A stretch of DNA of 34,979 bases, taken from contig CAIOIC010000076.1 of the NCBI GenBank assembly GCA_903858275.1, positions 1-34,979 on the forward strand. Direction: 5' to 3'. Origin of the DNA: an uncultured Verrucomicrobia subdivision 3 bacterium (GTDB lineage Bacteria > Verrucomicrobiota > Verrucomicrobiia > Limisphaerales > UBA11358). The position numbers were made by a program, and so were the translations under genes. Positions 7,978 to 19,000 of this stretch are shown here, piece by piece; within the stretch, counting starts at the first letter, position 1, and the number at the start of each line of letters is the position of its first letter. The notes below the pieces were generated by a model that saw only the letters and a list, made by a program, of their open reading frames with translations, was not told the origin of the DNA and did no database searches.

Positions 7978-8907
7978 ATGCATAAATCCAAGGCCATCTG
8001 CATTCTGGGGATGCACCGCAGCGGAACTTCCAGTGTGGCACGAGGCGTAAACTTGTTAGGCGTTTCTCTTGGCAAAAAATCGCAATTAGGGGGGGCGGGG
8101 GAAGACAACCCGACCGGGTTTTGGGAAAATCAGGAAATTAGCAATTTGGAGACACGGCTGCTAACTCGATTAGGTATTACTTGGGACACAACAAAGCCGT
8201 TGCCAAAGAATTGGCTTCAATCAGAGGCTGTTCGCCCTTTCAATGATGAACTTAGTGAGTTGATTTCGTCCAATTTTGACAGCCATTTGTCTTGGGCATG
8301 GAAGCATCCGCAAACCTGCCTTTTACTGCCGCTTTGGCGGGAGGTGCTGGAAAAATCAAATGCGAAATTATCGTGCCTGTTCGTCTTTAGAAACCCATCT
8401 GAAGTTGCCAGTTCATTGTTCAAAAGGGATTTCATCCCGCTAGATAAGGCAATCGGCATCTGGTTTCATTATAACATTGTTGCGCTTGAAAATGCTGCCG
8501 GACTTCCCATCGTTTTTTTGAACTACGACCGCTTTCTGGCCGATTGGGAAACGGAACTGCGACGTTGCTCGGCGTCTTTAGATATTGAATGGCCGAGGGA
8601 GGAGGAGCAGCTTCTTGAGACGATGAGTTCGTTTTTAAAACCCAGCCTGCGACATCATGTGTCGACACCTGATAAGTTGCAAGAGCTCCCACTGCCGGTG
8701 AGGGAACTTTTTCATGTTCTGCTCGAAGCTGGCACTGAACCGTTCACGCGCGATAGTCGCTGGGGTAAAACCATTCAGCGTCTGTCTCGTGAATTTTATG
8801 CCTACGCCTCGTTTTTTGAAAGTGGTTTTAATCTGCCACCGCCCAGTCGGTCAGCTCGCTTCTTTCAACGTTGGAGAAAATCTTTCCACAAGCGTGTTCA
8901 AGAATGA
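7978..8907 (+). CDS. PAPS-dependent sulfotransferase family protein
   Basis: Predicted to transfer sulfate from PAPS to a hydroxyl of a glycan or other acceptor. The start is the ATG at 7978; a GTG immediately before it is also in frame. The PAPS 5'-phosphosulfate loop is GMHRSGTSS (residues 11-19), and the 3'-phosphate site is FVFRNPSEVASS (R138, S145). 'GEDNPTGFWEN' (41-51) and 'WKHPQTCLLLPLW' (108-120) are typical of bacterial members acting on carbohydrate acceptors. Length (309) is normal for a soluble cytoplasmic enzyme; there is no signal peptide or membrane helix. The APS kinase gene 43 bp upstream makes a two-gene sulfation operon. The acceptor is unknown; candidates are a surface polysaccharide or a lipid. 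Confidence 0.82.
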   Translation: MHKSKAICILGMHRSGTSSVARGVNLLGVSLGKKSQLGGAGEDNPTGFWENQEISNLETRLLTRLGITWDTTKPLPKNWLQSEAVRPFNDELSELISSNFDSHLSWAWKHPQTCLLLPLWREVLEKSNAKLSCLFVFRNPSEVASSLFKRDFIPLDKAIGIWFHYNIVALENAAGLPIVFLNYDRFLADWETELRRCSASLDIEWPREEEQLLETMSSFLKPSLRHHVSTPDKLQELPLPVRELFHVLLEAGTEPFTRDSRWGKTIQRLSREFYAYASFFESGFNLPPPSRSARFFQRWRKSFHKRVQE

Positions 8908-9121
8908 AGGCTTACAGTGACACTGGTTTGAAACTTTATTTTTGCATGTTTGCATGGCTGGAAGTCGCATTTAGTTGCTAATTGCGGGGCAGCTTGGTTC
9001 ATAGGTGCCCGATCAAAAGCACTCTGAGGCGTCTGTGGGCAGGCCAATGCAGTATTTGCTAAATAATGCCGCCAGTCGCTTTGACTTGGAGCCAATCTGC
9101 CTGCCTGCGATTATGCCGCAA

Positions 9122-10693
9122 TCAATGAGCGGCTTTGGCAGCGGTGGTCAACTTATAAAGCTGCACCCCGTGAGCCGGTATGGTGACAATAAATTTGTCC
9201 TTGTTGGGGTCGATGTTCGCCAGGTTTTTTTGCCGCCACAGGTCGCGCACCTGCTGGGGAGTTTCGAAACCGATGAAATTCAGTTTGTCATAGGCAACCG
9301 TCTGTTCGGCCGAATCCCGGTTGAAGAAGCCCAGCGCCTTGGAGCCATCCTCCAGTTCTTTAAGGTAAATATCCACCGGACCGAAGGTCGCCACCCGGAT
9401 GGCCTGTTTGCCCAAGGCATCCTGATTCAGCGCCAGCACTTCGTCATTGCTCAACAGGTTGATGGTGAAGGCGTCAAGCTGTTCCAAGTCGCAACCGATT
9501 AGCAGCGGGGCTGAAAGCAGGCACCACAGGGAAATGTGCGAGTATTGTTCGTCCGGGGTCAGGCGTGTCGCATGGAGTTTGGGTCCCCAGCCGACATGGC
9601 CCACCACCAGCATGTCCGGATCGTTCCAGTGCCCCGGCCCGGCATAAGGTGCCCATTGATCTTGGGAGAAACCGATTTGCGAAACCCCATATTGATAGGT
9701 CTCATCACCTTTGTCCCAGCGATCAATGATATCGCAAGTGGTGCGCCAGCTGTTGGCCCAGCGCGCCCAGTCAGCCGCTTGGTCGAGCGGTGCGGTGTTG
9801 GAGAGGCTGAACACGATATCCCGCCCGCTCTTCCGCAGCGCCTTGCTCATTTCCGCCGTGTGCGGCACATCATTGGGGCGCCAGTCATATTTGAGGTAAT
9901 CAAATCCCCAGGCCGCCCACTGATTGGCGTCAGCGATGGCGAAAGAATATTTACCCAGACGATAATTGGTTGCCGTGGACATGGACTTGGTCCATGAACC
10001 TTCTGGGGTGTCGCTGGAACCGCCGGGGAATTTTGAGTAAGCCACGACCCACGGCGTGGAGTAGATGCCGGTCTTCAGTCCCATTTTGTGGATTTCATCG
10101 CAAAGCTTCTTCATGTCTGGAAACTTCTCATTGCCTTGGAGGGCGTGATCTTTGCCCGTGCGTTTACCCTGCCAGGTATCGTCAATGTTGATGTAGGTCC
10201 AGCCGTGGTTGATCAGTCCGGAGGCGACCAGCGCCCGCGCCGAGCGCAGCACTTTTTCCTGATCCACGGAATCCGCCCAGCAGTTCCAACTGTTCCAGCC
10301 CATGGCCGGCGTCAGCGCAATTTTTTCACCCACGACTATCCGGAATTTTTTCTGAGCCGACCCAAGGGCGTTTGAGGCCAGCAGAGTCACCGGATATTCG
10401 CCTTTCGACTTCAGCGATCCCGTGATCTGGCCGGTCGCCGGATCTACGGTGAGACCTTCGGGGAGGTTTTTCACGGCAAAGGTCATCGGGCGGTCGCCCG
10501 TCACCGGAATGGTGTATAAGAACGGCGACTTCGGGCGGACCCCGAAAATGCTCGGCCCGTTGACCTTCGGTTGGTGCGTTTGCGGTAGAATCGGGATCGT
10601 CTCCGCTTGTGTCGTCATTGGGCTGGCGGCGAAGGACAGGCCGATGACTAGCGTCAGCAGATTGGCGGCGGCGGTGCAACTGATTTTATTCAT
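9122..10693 (-). CDS. Secreted GH27 alpha-galactosidase
   Basis: 523 residues from the ATG at 10693 (MNKISCTAAANLL); a TTG three codons earlier is less likely. The signal peptide runs to about residue 30 (TTQA). Residues ~50-120 form a putative Ig (He_PIG-type) domain with 'LPEGLTVDPATGQITG' (78-92). The GH27 barrel starts at LTPAMGWNSWNCW (127-139). The nucleophile is D270 in YLKYDW. By alignment with human alpha-galactosidase A (ADIDD motif) the acid/base is D321 in WRTTCDII, and the conserved GPGHWNDPDML is at 352-362. It therefore should hydrolyse terminal alpha-galactosides (or alpha-N-acetylgalactosaminides) outside the cytoplasm. A C-terminal beta domain closes the protein. It is divergent from the heparinase-like gene, and the two probably share the 223-bp control region. 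Confidence 0.93.
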   Translation of the reverse strand: MNKISCTAAANLLTLVIGLSFAASPMTTQAETIPILPQTHQPKVNGPSIFGVRPKSPFLYTIPVTGDRPMTFAVKNLPEGLTVDPATGQITGSLKSKGEYPVTLLASNALGSAQKKFRIVVGEKIALTPAMGWNSWNCWADSVDQEKVLRSARALVASGLINHGWTYINIDDTWQGKRTGKDHALQGNEKFPDMKKLCDEIHKMGLKTGIYSTPWVVAYSKFPGGSSDTPEGSWTKSMSTATNYRLGKYSFAIADANQWAAWGFDYLKYDWRPNDVPHTAEMSKALRKSGRDIVFSLSNTAPLDQAADWARWANSWRTTCDIIDRWDKGDETYQYGVSQIGFSQDQWAPYAGPGHWNDPDMLVVGHVGWGPKLHATRLTPDEQYSHISLWCLLSAPLLIGCDLEQLDAFTINLLSNDEVLALNQDALGKQAIRVATFGPVDIYLKELEDGSKALGFFNRDSAEQTVAYDKLNFIGFETPQQVRDLWRQKNLANIDPNKDKFIVTIPAHGVQLYKLTTAAKAAH

Positions 10694-10916
10694 AGTGAAC
10701 AAAGGCGGGTGTTTGGGTTTGTGTATGTGAAATAATATTCGCTCTCGGGTGTCAAATGGAAGCCTTTGAATTAATGTCTTGAGAACGAAGCGTCAAGGCA
10801 AAAGCCAGCAGACTCCCTTTGAATTCCGTTGCGTGACCGTCCGTGTTTTCGCCGGCATCAGCTTGCCCGGTGCCAGCTATCGACAAGCTCTGCGTTTTCT
10901 GCATACTGGCGAAATC
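10694..10916. promoter_or_regulatory. Divergent control region between GH27 and lyase genes
   Basis: These 223 bases separate two divergently transcribed secreted carbohydrate enzymes, so both promoters must lie here. A 10-bp direct repeat CCTTTGAATT occurs at 10763-10772 and 10816-10825, 53 bp apart, roughly five helical turns. That spacing would suit a dimeric or looping regulator, but chance cannot be excluded. An in-frame extension of the lyase gene back to 10779 exists, but it overlaps this region and lacks a start signal. Confidence 0.4.
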
Positions 10917-12839
10917 ATGCCCGCAAATAAGTTTATCCCCATCTTTGCTGCTGCCTTCATGCTGGTGGCCGGTTCTGAAAAAACACCAGCCGCTGCCGCC
11001 GCGCCGTTGGAAGGCGGGGTCAGTCCCCAGCGCATTCAAGAGATCAGCGCCATGCTGGGCGATAAGCCGTTCGCGTTCGGCCCGAAAATCGACGACCGCG
11101 AAGGCTGGAACCGCCTCGCTGCCACCAGGGCTTACAGCGGCGTGGTTAAGAGTGCCGAGAAACTGTTGACCACTCCCATGCCGGAAATGACCGAAGAGCT
11201 TTATATGCTCTTCAAGAAGACGGGGCGGCGCACGGCGGATTATAACCGGGCCCGCGGCCAGCGTTACGACCGGGTTTCCCGTTTTACCCAGGCCGAGTGC
11301 ATCGAGAATCAGGGGCGGTTCATCAAGCCGCTGGAAGCTGCCTTGCGCTCCATTTGCCAGGAGAAGACCTGGATTTATAATTTCCACGATGGCTCGCTGG
11401 CGGACTACACCGGCAAGAAGATAACCATTGATCTAAGCTCGGTGGATTTGGCGCAGAATCTTGGCGAATGTTTGTTTTTGTTGGGTGATAAGCTTTCCGC
11501 TGAGACCCGCCAGCTGGTGATGGCGAAATTGCGCGAACGGATTTTCGATCCCTACCACAAGGCTGTGGACGGCACGGGCATGAAGCAGTGGTGGATCACG
11601 GCGGACATGAATTGGAATTCGGTTTGTCATGCCGGGACCGTTGCGGCGGCGTTGGCGGTATGCCCCGACCGCAGTGAGCGGGCTTTCTTTGTGGCGGCGG
11701 CCGAGAAATATTCGGCGGATTTTCTGCGAGGCTTCGGCGGCGATGGTTATTGCGCCGAGGGCATGGGCTATTGGAACTATGGTTTCGGCAATTACATTCA
11801 ATTGTGCGAAACGGTGTATCAGGCCACCAGGGGGAAACTGGATCTTTATAAACTCAAGGGTGCCCGTGATGCCGCTTTGTATCCGGTGCGCATCCGGTTG
11901 CTCAACGACATCTATCCGGCCTATGCGGACTGCGCCCTCAATTCCAAGCCGGGGATGCAACTCATGAGTTACATTAACCGCCGCTACGAATTGGGGCTGA
12001 ATGATTTTGTCGTTCCCGACTTCGCCACCGCCTCCGGTGGCGTGGCGAGTGCCCTCATGTATTCCTGCTCCAATTCCGCCACGGCGCGGCCGGCGGCGGC
12101 GGGCAAGGAGTTTTATGAATTGCACAGCCTGTTTGAGCATGGCGGCGTTTTGAACTGCCGGCCGCTGCCCCAATCGGCTTGCCGCCTGACGGTTTCTTTC
12201 AAAGGCGGGCACAACAACGAACCGCACAACCACAATGATCTGGGCAGCTTCGTGGTCGTCCTGGGCAAGGAATCGCTCATTCTCGATCCGGGCGGCGAAG
12301 TTTATACGGCGCGCACGTTCAGCAAGGATCGCTATCTGAGCAAGCTGTTGAATTCCTATGGTCATCCCGTGCCCGTGATTGCCGGCAAACTTCAGCGGCC
12401 CGGCGCCGAGGCCAGGGCGGTCATCGTCACGAAAAACTTCACCGATCTATCGGACACCTATGTCATGGATTTGCGCAGTGCTTACGAAGTGCCGGCGCTG
12501 CAGGCCTTGAAACGCAGTTTTGTTTACCGCCGCGCGGGCGAGGGGTCTTTGACGGTGACGGATGATTTCACCTTCACTGCGGCGCAGACCTTCGGTTCAG
12601 CCCTGATTACCTACGGCCAGTGGAAACGGCTTTCTCCTCGGGAATTGCTGGTTTATCAGAATCAGGAAGCCGTGAAAGTGGCGATTGACACCGGCGGCGT
12701 TCCGTTTGAAATCACCGAGGAAGTGATCAAGGAGGAAACCCACAACAAGGCCCAGCCGACGCGGATTGGCATCAACCTGACCGGCCCGCTACTTAAGGGG
12801 CGGGTGATTTTTACGATAACACCCTCGGCGGCGAAGTGA
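10917..12839 (+). CDS. Secreted heparinase II/III-type polysaccharide lyase
   Basis: Predicted exported lyase of 640 residues. The ATG at 10917 (MPANKFIPIFAAAFMLVAGS) starts the signal peptide, so the upstream extension to 10779 is rejected. Residues ~35-370 are the alpha/alpha-toroid domain, with MNWNSVCHAG (231-240) and EGMGYWNYGFGNY (281-293) lining the expected active site. These supply the Asn, His and Tyr that such lyases use for beta-elimination at a uronic acid. From ~400 comes the heparinase II/III beta-sheet domain with GHNNEPHNHNDLGSF (431-445), the conserved His-rich metal/structural motif, and LILDPGG (454-460). The family acts on heparin, heparan sulfate, alginate and related uronans; the precise substrate is not readable. 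It lies 218 bp upstream of a giant gene that contains a second module of the same superfamily. Confidence 0.87.
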   Translation: MPANKFIPIFAAAFMLVAGSEKTPAAAAAPLEGGVSPQRIQEISAMLGDKPFAFGPKIDDREGWNRLAATRAYSGVVKSAEKLLTTPMPEMTEELYMLFKKTGRRTADYNRARGQRYDRVSRFTQAECIENQGRFIKPLEAALRSICQEKTWIYNFHDGSLADYTGKKITIDLSSVDLAQNLGECLFLLGDKLSAETRQLVMAKLRERIFDPYHKAVDGTGMKQWWITADMNWNSVCHAGTVAAALAVCPDRSERAFFVAAAEKYSADFLRGFGGDGYCAEGMGYWNYGFGNYIQLCETVYQATRGKLDLYKLKGARDAALYPVRIRLLNDIYPAYADCALNSKPGMQLMSYINRRYELGLNDFVVPDFATASGGVASALMYSCSNSATARPAAAGKEFYELHSLFEHGGVLNCRPLPQSACRLTVSFKGGHNNEPHNHNDLGSFVVVLGKESLILDPGGEVYTARTFSKDRYLSKLLNSYGHPVPVIAGKLQRPGAEARAVIVTKNFTDLSDTYVMDLRSAYEVPALQALKRSFVYRRAGEGSLTVTDDFTFTAAQTFGSALITYGQWKRLSPRELLVYQNQEAVKVAIDTGGVPFEITEEVIKEETHNKAQPTRIGINLTGPLLKGRVIFTITPSAAK

Positions 12840-13014
12840 TTTCGAGGTAATCAAGCAGGTTGGCTCTAAAACAGCCACTCACTCCAGGGGTGATGCTACC
12901 TTTTCTGCCCTACCGATGCTTGCTGGTTGCAGGCTTGTGTGTGATAATTGGGCAACGATGCCCCCCGTAAATTATCAACTCGAGTCCGTTTTTGAGACTT
13001 TGATCAGGCTTTTG

Positions 13015-13036
13015 GATTGAATCCTGCTATTCAATC
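13015..13036 (+). promoter_or_regulatory. Perfect hairpin in the leader of the giant gene
   Basis: GATTGAAT (13015-13022) and ATTCAATC (13029-13036) form a perfect 8-bp stem with a 6-nt loop, ending 21 bases before the ATG of the giant gene. There is no T-tract, so it is not a terminator of the lyase gene. It could be an operator or a translation-control structure. No Shine-Dalgarno precedes the ATG. Confidence 0.45.
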
Positions 13037-13057
13037 TGAACTGATGCCTGTCTGTTT

Positions 13058-16000
13058 ATGAATTTGTTTCCGAAATTACTTGCGGCAATTTTATTGTTCG
13101 GTTTTGCCGTGGTTGCCCAAGCCGCCGGCACCGGCCTGACCGGCGATTATTACACCTCCACCAACTTCAACGGCACCAGATCCACCCGCGTGGATGCCAC
13201 GGTGGATTTCGATTGGGGCACCAACGCGCCGGGGTTCGGCGGGCTGGGTTCAAACAATTTTTCCATCCGCTGGTCCGGCCAGATTGAACCGCGCTACAGT
13301 GAGACTTACACTTTCTACGTCACCGCCGACGAAGGCGCGACGCTGTGGGTCAATGACCGCCTGATAGTCTCGCGGTTGTTTTACGCCGCTCCGGCGCAGA
13401 TAGGCGGCCAGATTACGCTACAGGCCAATGAACGCGTGAATATCCGCCTTGAATATTTGGAGAAGACCAATGCCGCCAGCGTTCGTCTGGAATGGACCAG
13501 TGCCAGCCAGGCGCGCGAGGTGGTTCCGCAAATCCAGCTTTATCCGACATCATTGACGGCTGAGCGCGGTTCGATTTTGCGCGAACATTGGGCGAACTTG
13601 CCAGGCACGGCGGTCACCAATCTCACCACCTTCACGAATTATCCGGCCAAGCCTGATGGCCGCGAAATGTTCCTGAGTTTCGAGTGCCTGCAGCCGAATT
13701 GGACCACCAATGTCGGCACGCGCCTCAGCGGCTATGTCATGCCGCGGACGAATGGCGTTTACACGTTCGCCGTGGCCGCCAGCGACACGGCCGAGTTGTG
13801 GCTAAGCACGGATACGAATCCGGCCAACAATCAGCTGATTGCCTTTGTCACCAATGCCACTGCCTTCCGCGACTGGTCAAATCAAGTCTCGCAAGTCTCC
13901 ACCGGCCGGACGCTCGGCGCGTGGCAGAAATATTACATCGAACTCCGGCACAAGGCGGGCGCGAACAGCAATCATTATTCTGTGGCCTGGCAGCCGCCGG
14001 GCGCAGCGCAATTCAGCGTCATCGGCGCGGATTATTTGATTCCCGCCGGGCTGAACAACACCCTGCCGGCGCAGACGAATATTTTCAACACGCTGTCAGC
14101 GTCGCACCCGCGGCTCTTAGCCACGGCGGAGCGGTTCGAGTGGCTCAAGCAGCAGGTGGCGACCAACCCTGCCGGCCAACCTGCCCTGTGGTATGCCTCG
14201 ATCTACAAAAGCGCGACGAACCTGTACACCGCCGCGACGATGGTGTATGCGCAGGATGTCCGCGGCACCATTCTTGACCAGAGCCGCACGGTGAAGGAGC
14301 GGATGTATCTGCTCGGCCTCGCCTGGAAAATTTCCGGCGAGACGAATCTGGCCGAGCGCGCGTGGACGGAGCTGAATGCCGCCGGCAATTTCCCCGATTG
14401 GCATCCGGCGCATTTTCTCGACACCGCTGAGATGACCCACGGGTTTGCCATCGCCTATGACTGGTTTTACGAATATTGGTCGGCGGGCAGGAAAAATTTC
14501 ATCCTCACCAACATTACCACCAAAGGACTGGCTGCCGGGATGACGGAAATGGCCACGGCCAGCTGGGCAAAGTCCACCGGCAACAATTGGAACATGGTTT
14601 GCAATGGCGGTCTGACGCTCGGCGCGTTGGCGGTGGGCATGGATGCGGAAACCGAGGCTGAACGGATGTTGACCAACACGATTAACTCACAGGCTCCGGT
14701 GATGCAGCACTTCACCACGGACAATGGTCTCTGGTATGAAGGTCCCGGTTACTGGGATTATACCTGTGATTACAATTTTCGCATGCTGGCCGGCCTGCAG
14801 TCGGCGCTGGGCACGGACTTCGGTCTCAGCACCACCAACGGCCTGAACAACGCCGGTCTTTTCGCAATATTGCAAACCAGCGCCAATAAACGGAATTTCA
14901 ATTACGCCGACGCCGGCGGTGCGGGGGTTTCCGGCGGGCCGCAGATGTTCTGGTGGGCCCGTCGTTTTGATATGCCGGCTTACGCCCGCTATGAGCGCAC
15001 GAATGGTTCCGCCGATGCTATGAGCGTCCTGTTGTGGGATGGTCGTGGCGGCGACCCGGTGAGCGAAAACATCGGCAGCGACATCCTCTTCCTCGGACCG
15101 AGTTCCACGCCGTTCAATCCGCAGCATGTCGGCGTCTTCCGTTCATCGTGGGGTGATACGAGTGAGACATTTTTGACGTTTAAAGGGGGACAAATGGGTG
15201 CTGACCATGGCGATCTCGATGCCGGCACGTTTGTGATTGAAGCGCTCGGTCAGCGCTGGGCCATGGAGCTTGGCTCGGATGATTATGCGCTGCCCGGCTA
15301 TTTCAGCAGCAATCCCTCACCGGGAACTGATCGTTGGGACTACTACCGGATGCGCGCCGAGGGACAAAATACCGTCGTGATCAATCCCGGCAGCGGTCCG
15401 GACACCAGGCTCGGCCCGGTCGCCCCGGTGATCACCTTCCAAAGTAAAACCGGCGTGCGCGCCTTGTCGGTCATGGATCTCACGCCGGTGGAAACCAACA
15501 TCACCCGCGCCTGGCGGGGTTTCCAGTTGTTTGGTCCGCAGCGCCAGCAGGTGTTGATTCAGGACGAAATCACCAGCACCAACGCCAACGTCTGGTGGTT
15601 CATGCATTATCAGTGCAGCTCCACGCAGGTCGCATTTTCCGCCAACAGCAACAGCGTGACGATGACGCAGGGCACCAACCGGCTCTGGGGCAAAATTCTC
15701 AGCGGCGGCGGCGCGTTTCAAATCATGGATGCGCGGCCGCTGCCGACATCGCCGGATCCAACCAATCAGAACCTGAACACGAATTTCCAGAAACTGGCCA
15801 TCCATCTCACCGGTGTCACCAACACCACCATCGCCGTGTGGTTCGTGCCGCTGGCGCCCGGCCAGAATCCGCCGATGGTTTCGCCCGCGCTGACGCCGCT
15901 GGCGCAATGGCAGATTCCGCAGGACGACCCGCCCGTGGCGCTGGACGGCAATTTCACCACGCCGGAAAACACCGCCATTGATATCGACCTCACGACGCTC

Positions 16001-19000
16001 GCCAGCGACGCCGTCACCCCGGCGAGCAATCTGGTTTTTGCGGTCACCAGCCCGACCAACGGCACCGTCACCCTTTTACCGGACGGTCACACCGCGCGGT
16101 TTTCGCCGGCCGTGAATTACTACGGCGCCGGCCAGTTTATCTACAGCGTCACCAACGCGGCCACCAACTCCGCCACCGCCGGAGTTTGGATCAACATCTC
16201 GGCGGCGACGTGGTATTGGGATACCTCGACAGCGGCGGGACTGCAGCCCGCCAACGGCACTTGGGACGGTGCCACGGCGGCTTGGTCTGCCACTAACAGC
16301 GGTTCAAATCCGCTGCTGGCCTGGCCATCGCAGGGCAACGATGCCGCGTTCGTCGGCGCGGGCGGCACTTATGCCGTCACGATCAACAGCACGCAGATGG
16401 TGAATCAAATCTCCACGACGAACGGCACTTGGACATTCACCGGTGGCGCGTTGAACCACGCCAGCGGCCCGATGACCATCACCGCCAATGCCGACACCAC
16501 GCTGAATTCACCGCTCATTGCCGATACGGATTTCACCAAGCTCGGCACGAACCGGCTGACGCTGGGGGCGCCGGTCAGTTTTTCGGGAAACGCCTATGTG
16601 CCCAGCGGCACGCTGCGGCTCACGAACAGCAACGCTTTGCCGGTCACCGCCGACGTCAGCGTCGGGAGCGTCAATGGCACGGTGGGCAGTCTTGATGCGA
16701 GTGCCAGCCAGACGATTTCCAGTCTTAATTTCCAATCCCTTAACGTTGCCACCAATACCGTCAGCATCTCCGCCGGCGGCACGCTGACCGTCAGCAATAC
16801 CGCTAACGGCATTGCTTTTGGTGTCGGCAATTACGGAACCACAATTGGCGGCATCACCGCCACCACGCGCGTTTCCTTCGTCCGCGGCGGCTCGCTTGCC
16901 GTCAACGCTCCGAATGGCTCGTTCTCTATTGAGCCGAGCGGGACAAATAGTGTAGGCACCGCGCTGGCTGTCCTTGATCTATCGGGGTTGTCCACCTTCA
17001 CCGCCAACGTCAGCAGCTTTACCGCGTCCGTCATCGGCGGAAAACCAAACAATGTCGCGGGGCAGTTCGTCCTCACCCTGGCCACCAACAACACCATCAC
17101 CGCCACCAACCTTGTCCTCGGTGCCTCCGGCTACGGCAACGGGACGGACGCAATTAATTTGGGGGCGAACAATATCTTAAATGTCAATAGCCTGGCGGTC
17201 GTTGGTGGTCGTAAAACTGGCACGATGAGCTTCCAGTCCGGTGCCATTTCCAACCTTGTCATTCGTGGGGTTTCTGGTGGTGCCAGCCGGGCGGATATTT
17301 GGGTGGGTGACCAGGTCAACTTCTCCGGTCTCGGCAGCGGCGGCGGCGGCTCCACCCCCTGCAACGGCACGCTCAATTTTGGCGCCGCCACCGTGGATGC
17401 CCGGCTTGATCAATTGACCCTCGGCATTGGTGCCAGTTATGCGAGTCAGACCTACGGCAATGCCACGGGCGCCTTCATCTTCGGCGGCTACAGCAGCACC
17501 GTGGATGTAAACAGCCTCTATTTGGGCTATGCCACCTCGAACTCGGCGGTGGCCACCACTTACAATTCTCCCACCCACAGCGGAACGGTTTCCATGAACG
17601 GCGGGACGCTGCTAGTAAACTCCAACTTCTTCCTTGGCTACAGTGCTGATGACGATCTGGGTAACACCCAGAAAGTCGCCGGGGTGTTTAATCTCAATGG
17701 CGGCGCCGCCACCATTGCCTCTGGCGTCTATCTTGGCTATGCCACCAACACGGTTGGCACTGTCAGCGGCACGCTCAATCTCTCCAACGGCACCTTTAAT
17801 GTGAGTGGCGACATCCAATCTTCCGGCATCACCGCCACCGGCACGGTGAATCTCGTTGGCGCGGCGCTGAACCTGAACGGCAATCAAATCGGCTCCGGCT
17901 CCCAATCCATCAACTTCGTGGCCGGCAGCGGCACGCTGGCGAACATTGGCGAACTCAATGGCGGCGGTCCGCTGGTGAAGACGGGCACTGGCACGCTGAC
18001 GCTTTCCGGCACGAACAGTTACACGGGTGTCACGACCATCAGTGCCGGCACGCTGCTGTTGATTGGCGACTCGGTTGCCTGCACCAACACCGTGACCGTT
18101 TCCAGCAATACGACCTTCGGCGGCACAGGCACCATGGGCGGCAACGTGGTTGTGAGCAAGGGCGGCAAGTTGGTTCCGGGCGGGTTGAACAACATCGGCA
18201 CACTGACCTTGACCAACACTTTGGCCCTGAACGGCGGCAGTTTGTTTTTTGAGATGGCCAATTCCACCGGCGGCACGAACGATCTGGTGGCGGTCGGCAG
18301 CAGTCTGAGTCTGGGCGCGACCAATATCGTCTTCCTGTCAGGCGGGGCACCGGCGGGAGATTACTTGTTGATGAGCTACGCTTCCACCAACGGCACCGGC
18401 ACCTTCGTGCTGGCGGCGGCTTATCCGAACGCTTCGCTTGTCATTAATCCGACCAATCTGGTTTTGCATGTGGGAGCCGGCGGGGGCGTTTTTGGCCTGA
18501 CGTGGAAAGGCGCCGTCAACGGAACGTGGGATACGACCGTGCTGAACTGGACGAATGGCATTATGACCACCAATTTCAATGCCGGAGATTATGTGGTCTT
18601 CGACGACACGATGGCAAAAAACCCGCTGGTGACCAACGCCACTCCGGGAGCCGTGGTGGCGCCGGGATCGGTGGCGTTCAACAACAGCCTCACCAACTAT
18701 ACGATCAATGCGAATATTGGCGGGGCGGGATCATTGAGCAAGTTTGGCGCGGCCACGGTGGCGCTGGCGGGCACGAATACTTACACCGGCAATACCACCG
18801 TCAGCGCCGGCACGCTGATCGTTACGAATGGCGGGGCGATTAATTCACCGGCCGGGACATTGAATATCGGATCGGACGTGAATCGATCCACGGTCACGCT
18901 GACCGGTGGAGGTTCATCCCTCACGGTGCGGACGCTGCTGGCGACCAACGTGGTGTGTGGCGGTCCGACCAACTCCATCTTCAACTTCAGCGGCGGCACC

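Noticed and set aside
9005..9502. 165-codon plus-strand frame
   Set aside because: It lies mostly opposite the GH27 gene and has no independent support.
10779..10916. N-terminal extension of the lyase gene
   Set aside because: The ATG at 10917 begins a clear signal peptide; the extension would place 46 non-signal residues before it and occupy the divergent promoter region.
11433..12365. 310-codon minus-strand frame
   Set aside because: Antisense shadow of the heparinase-type lyase, whose motifs are unambiguous.
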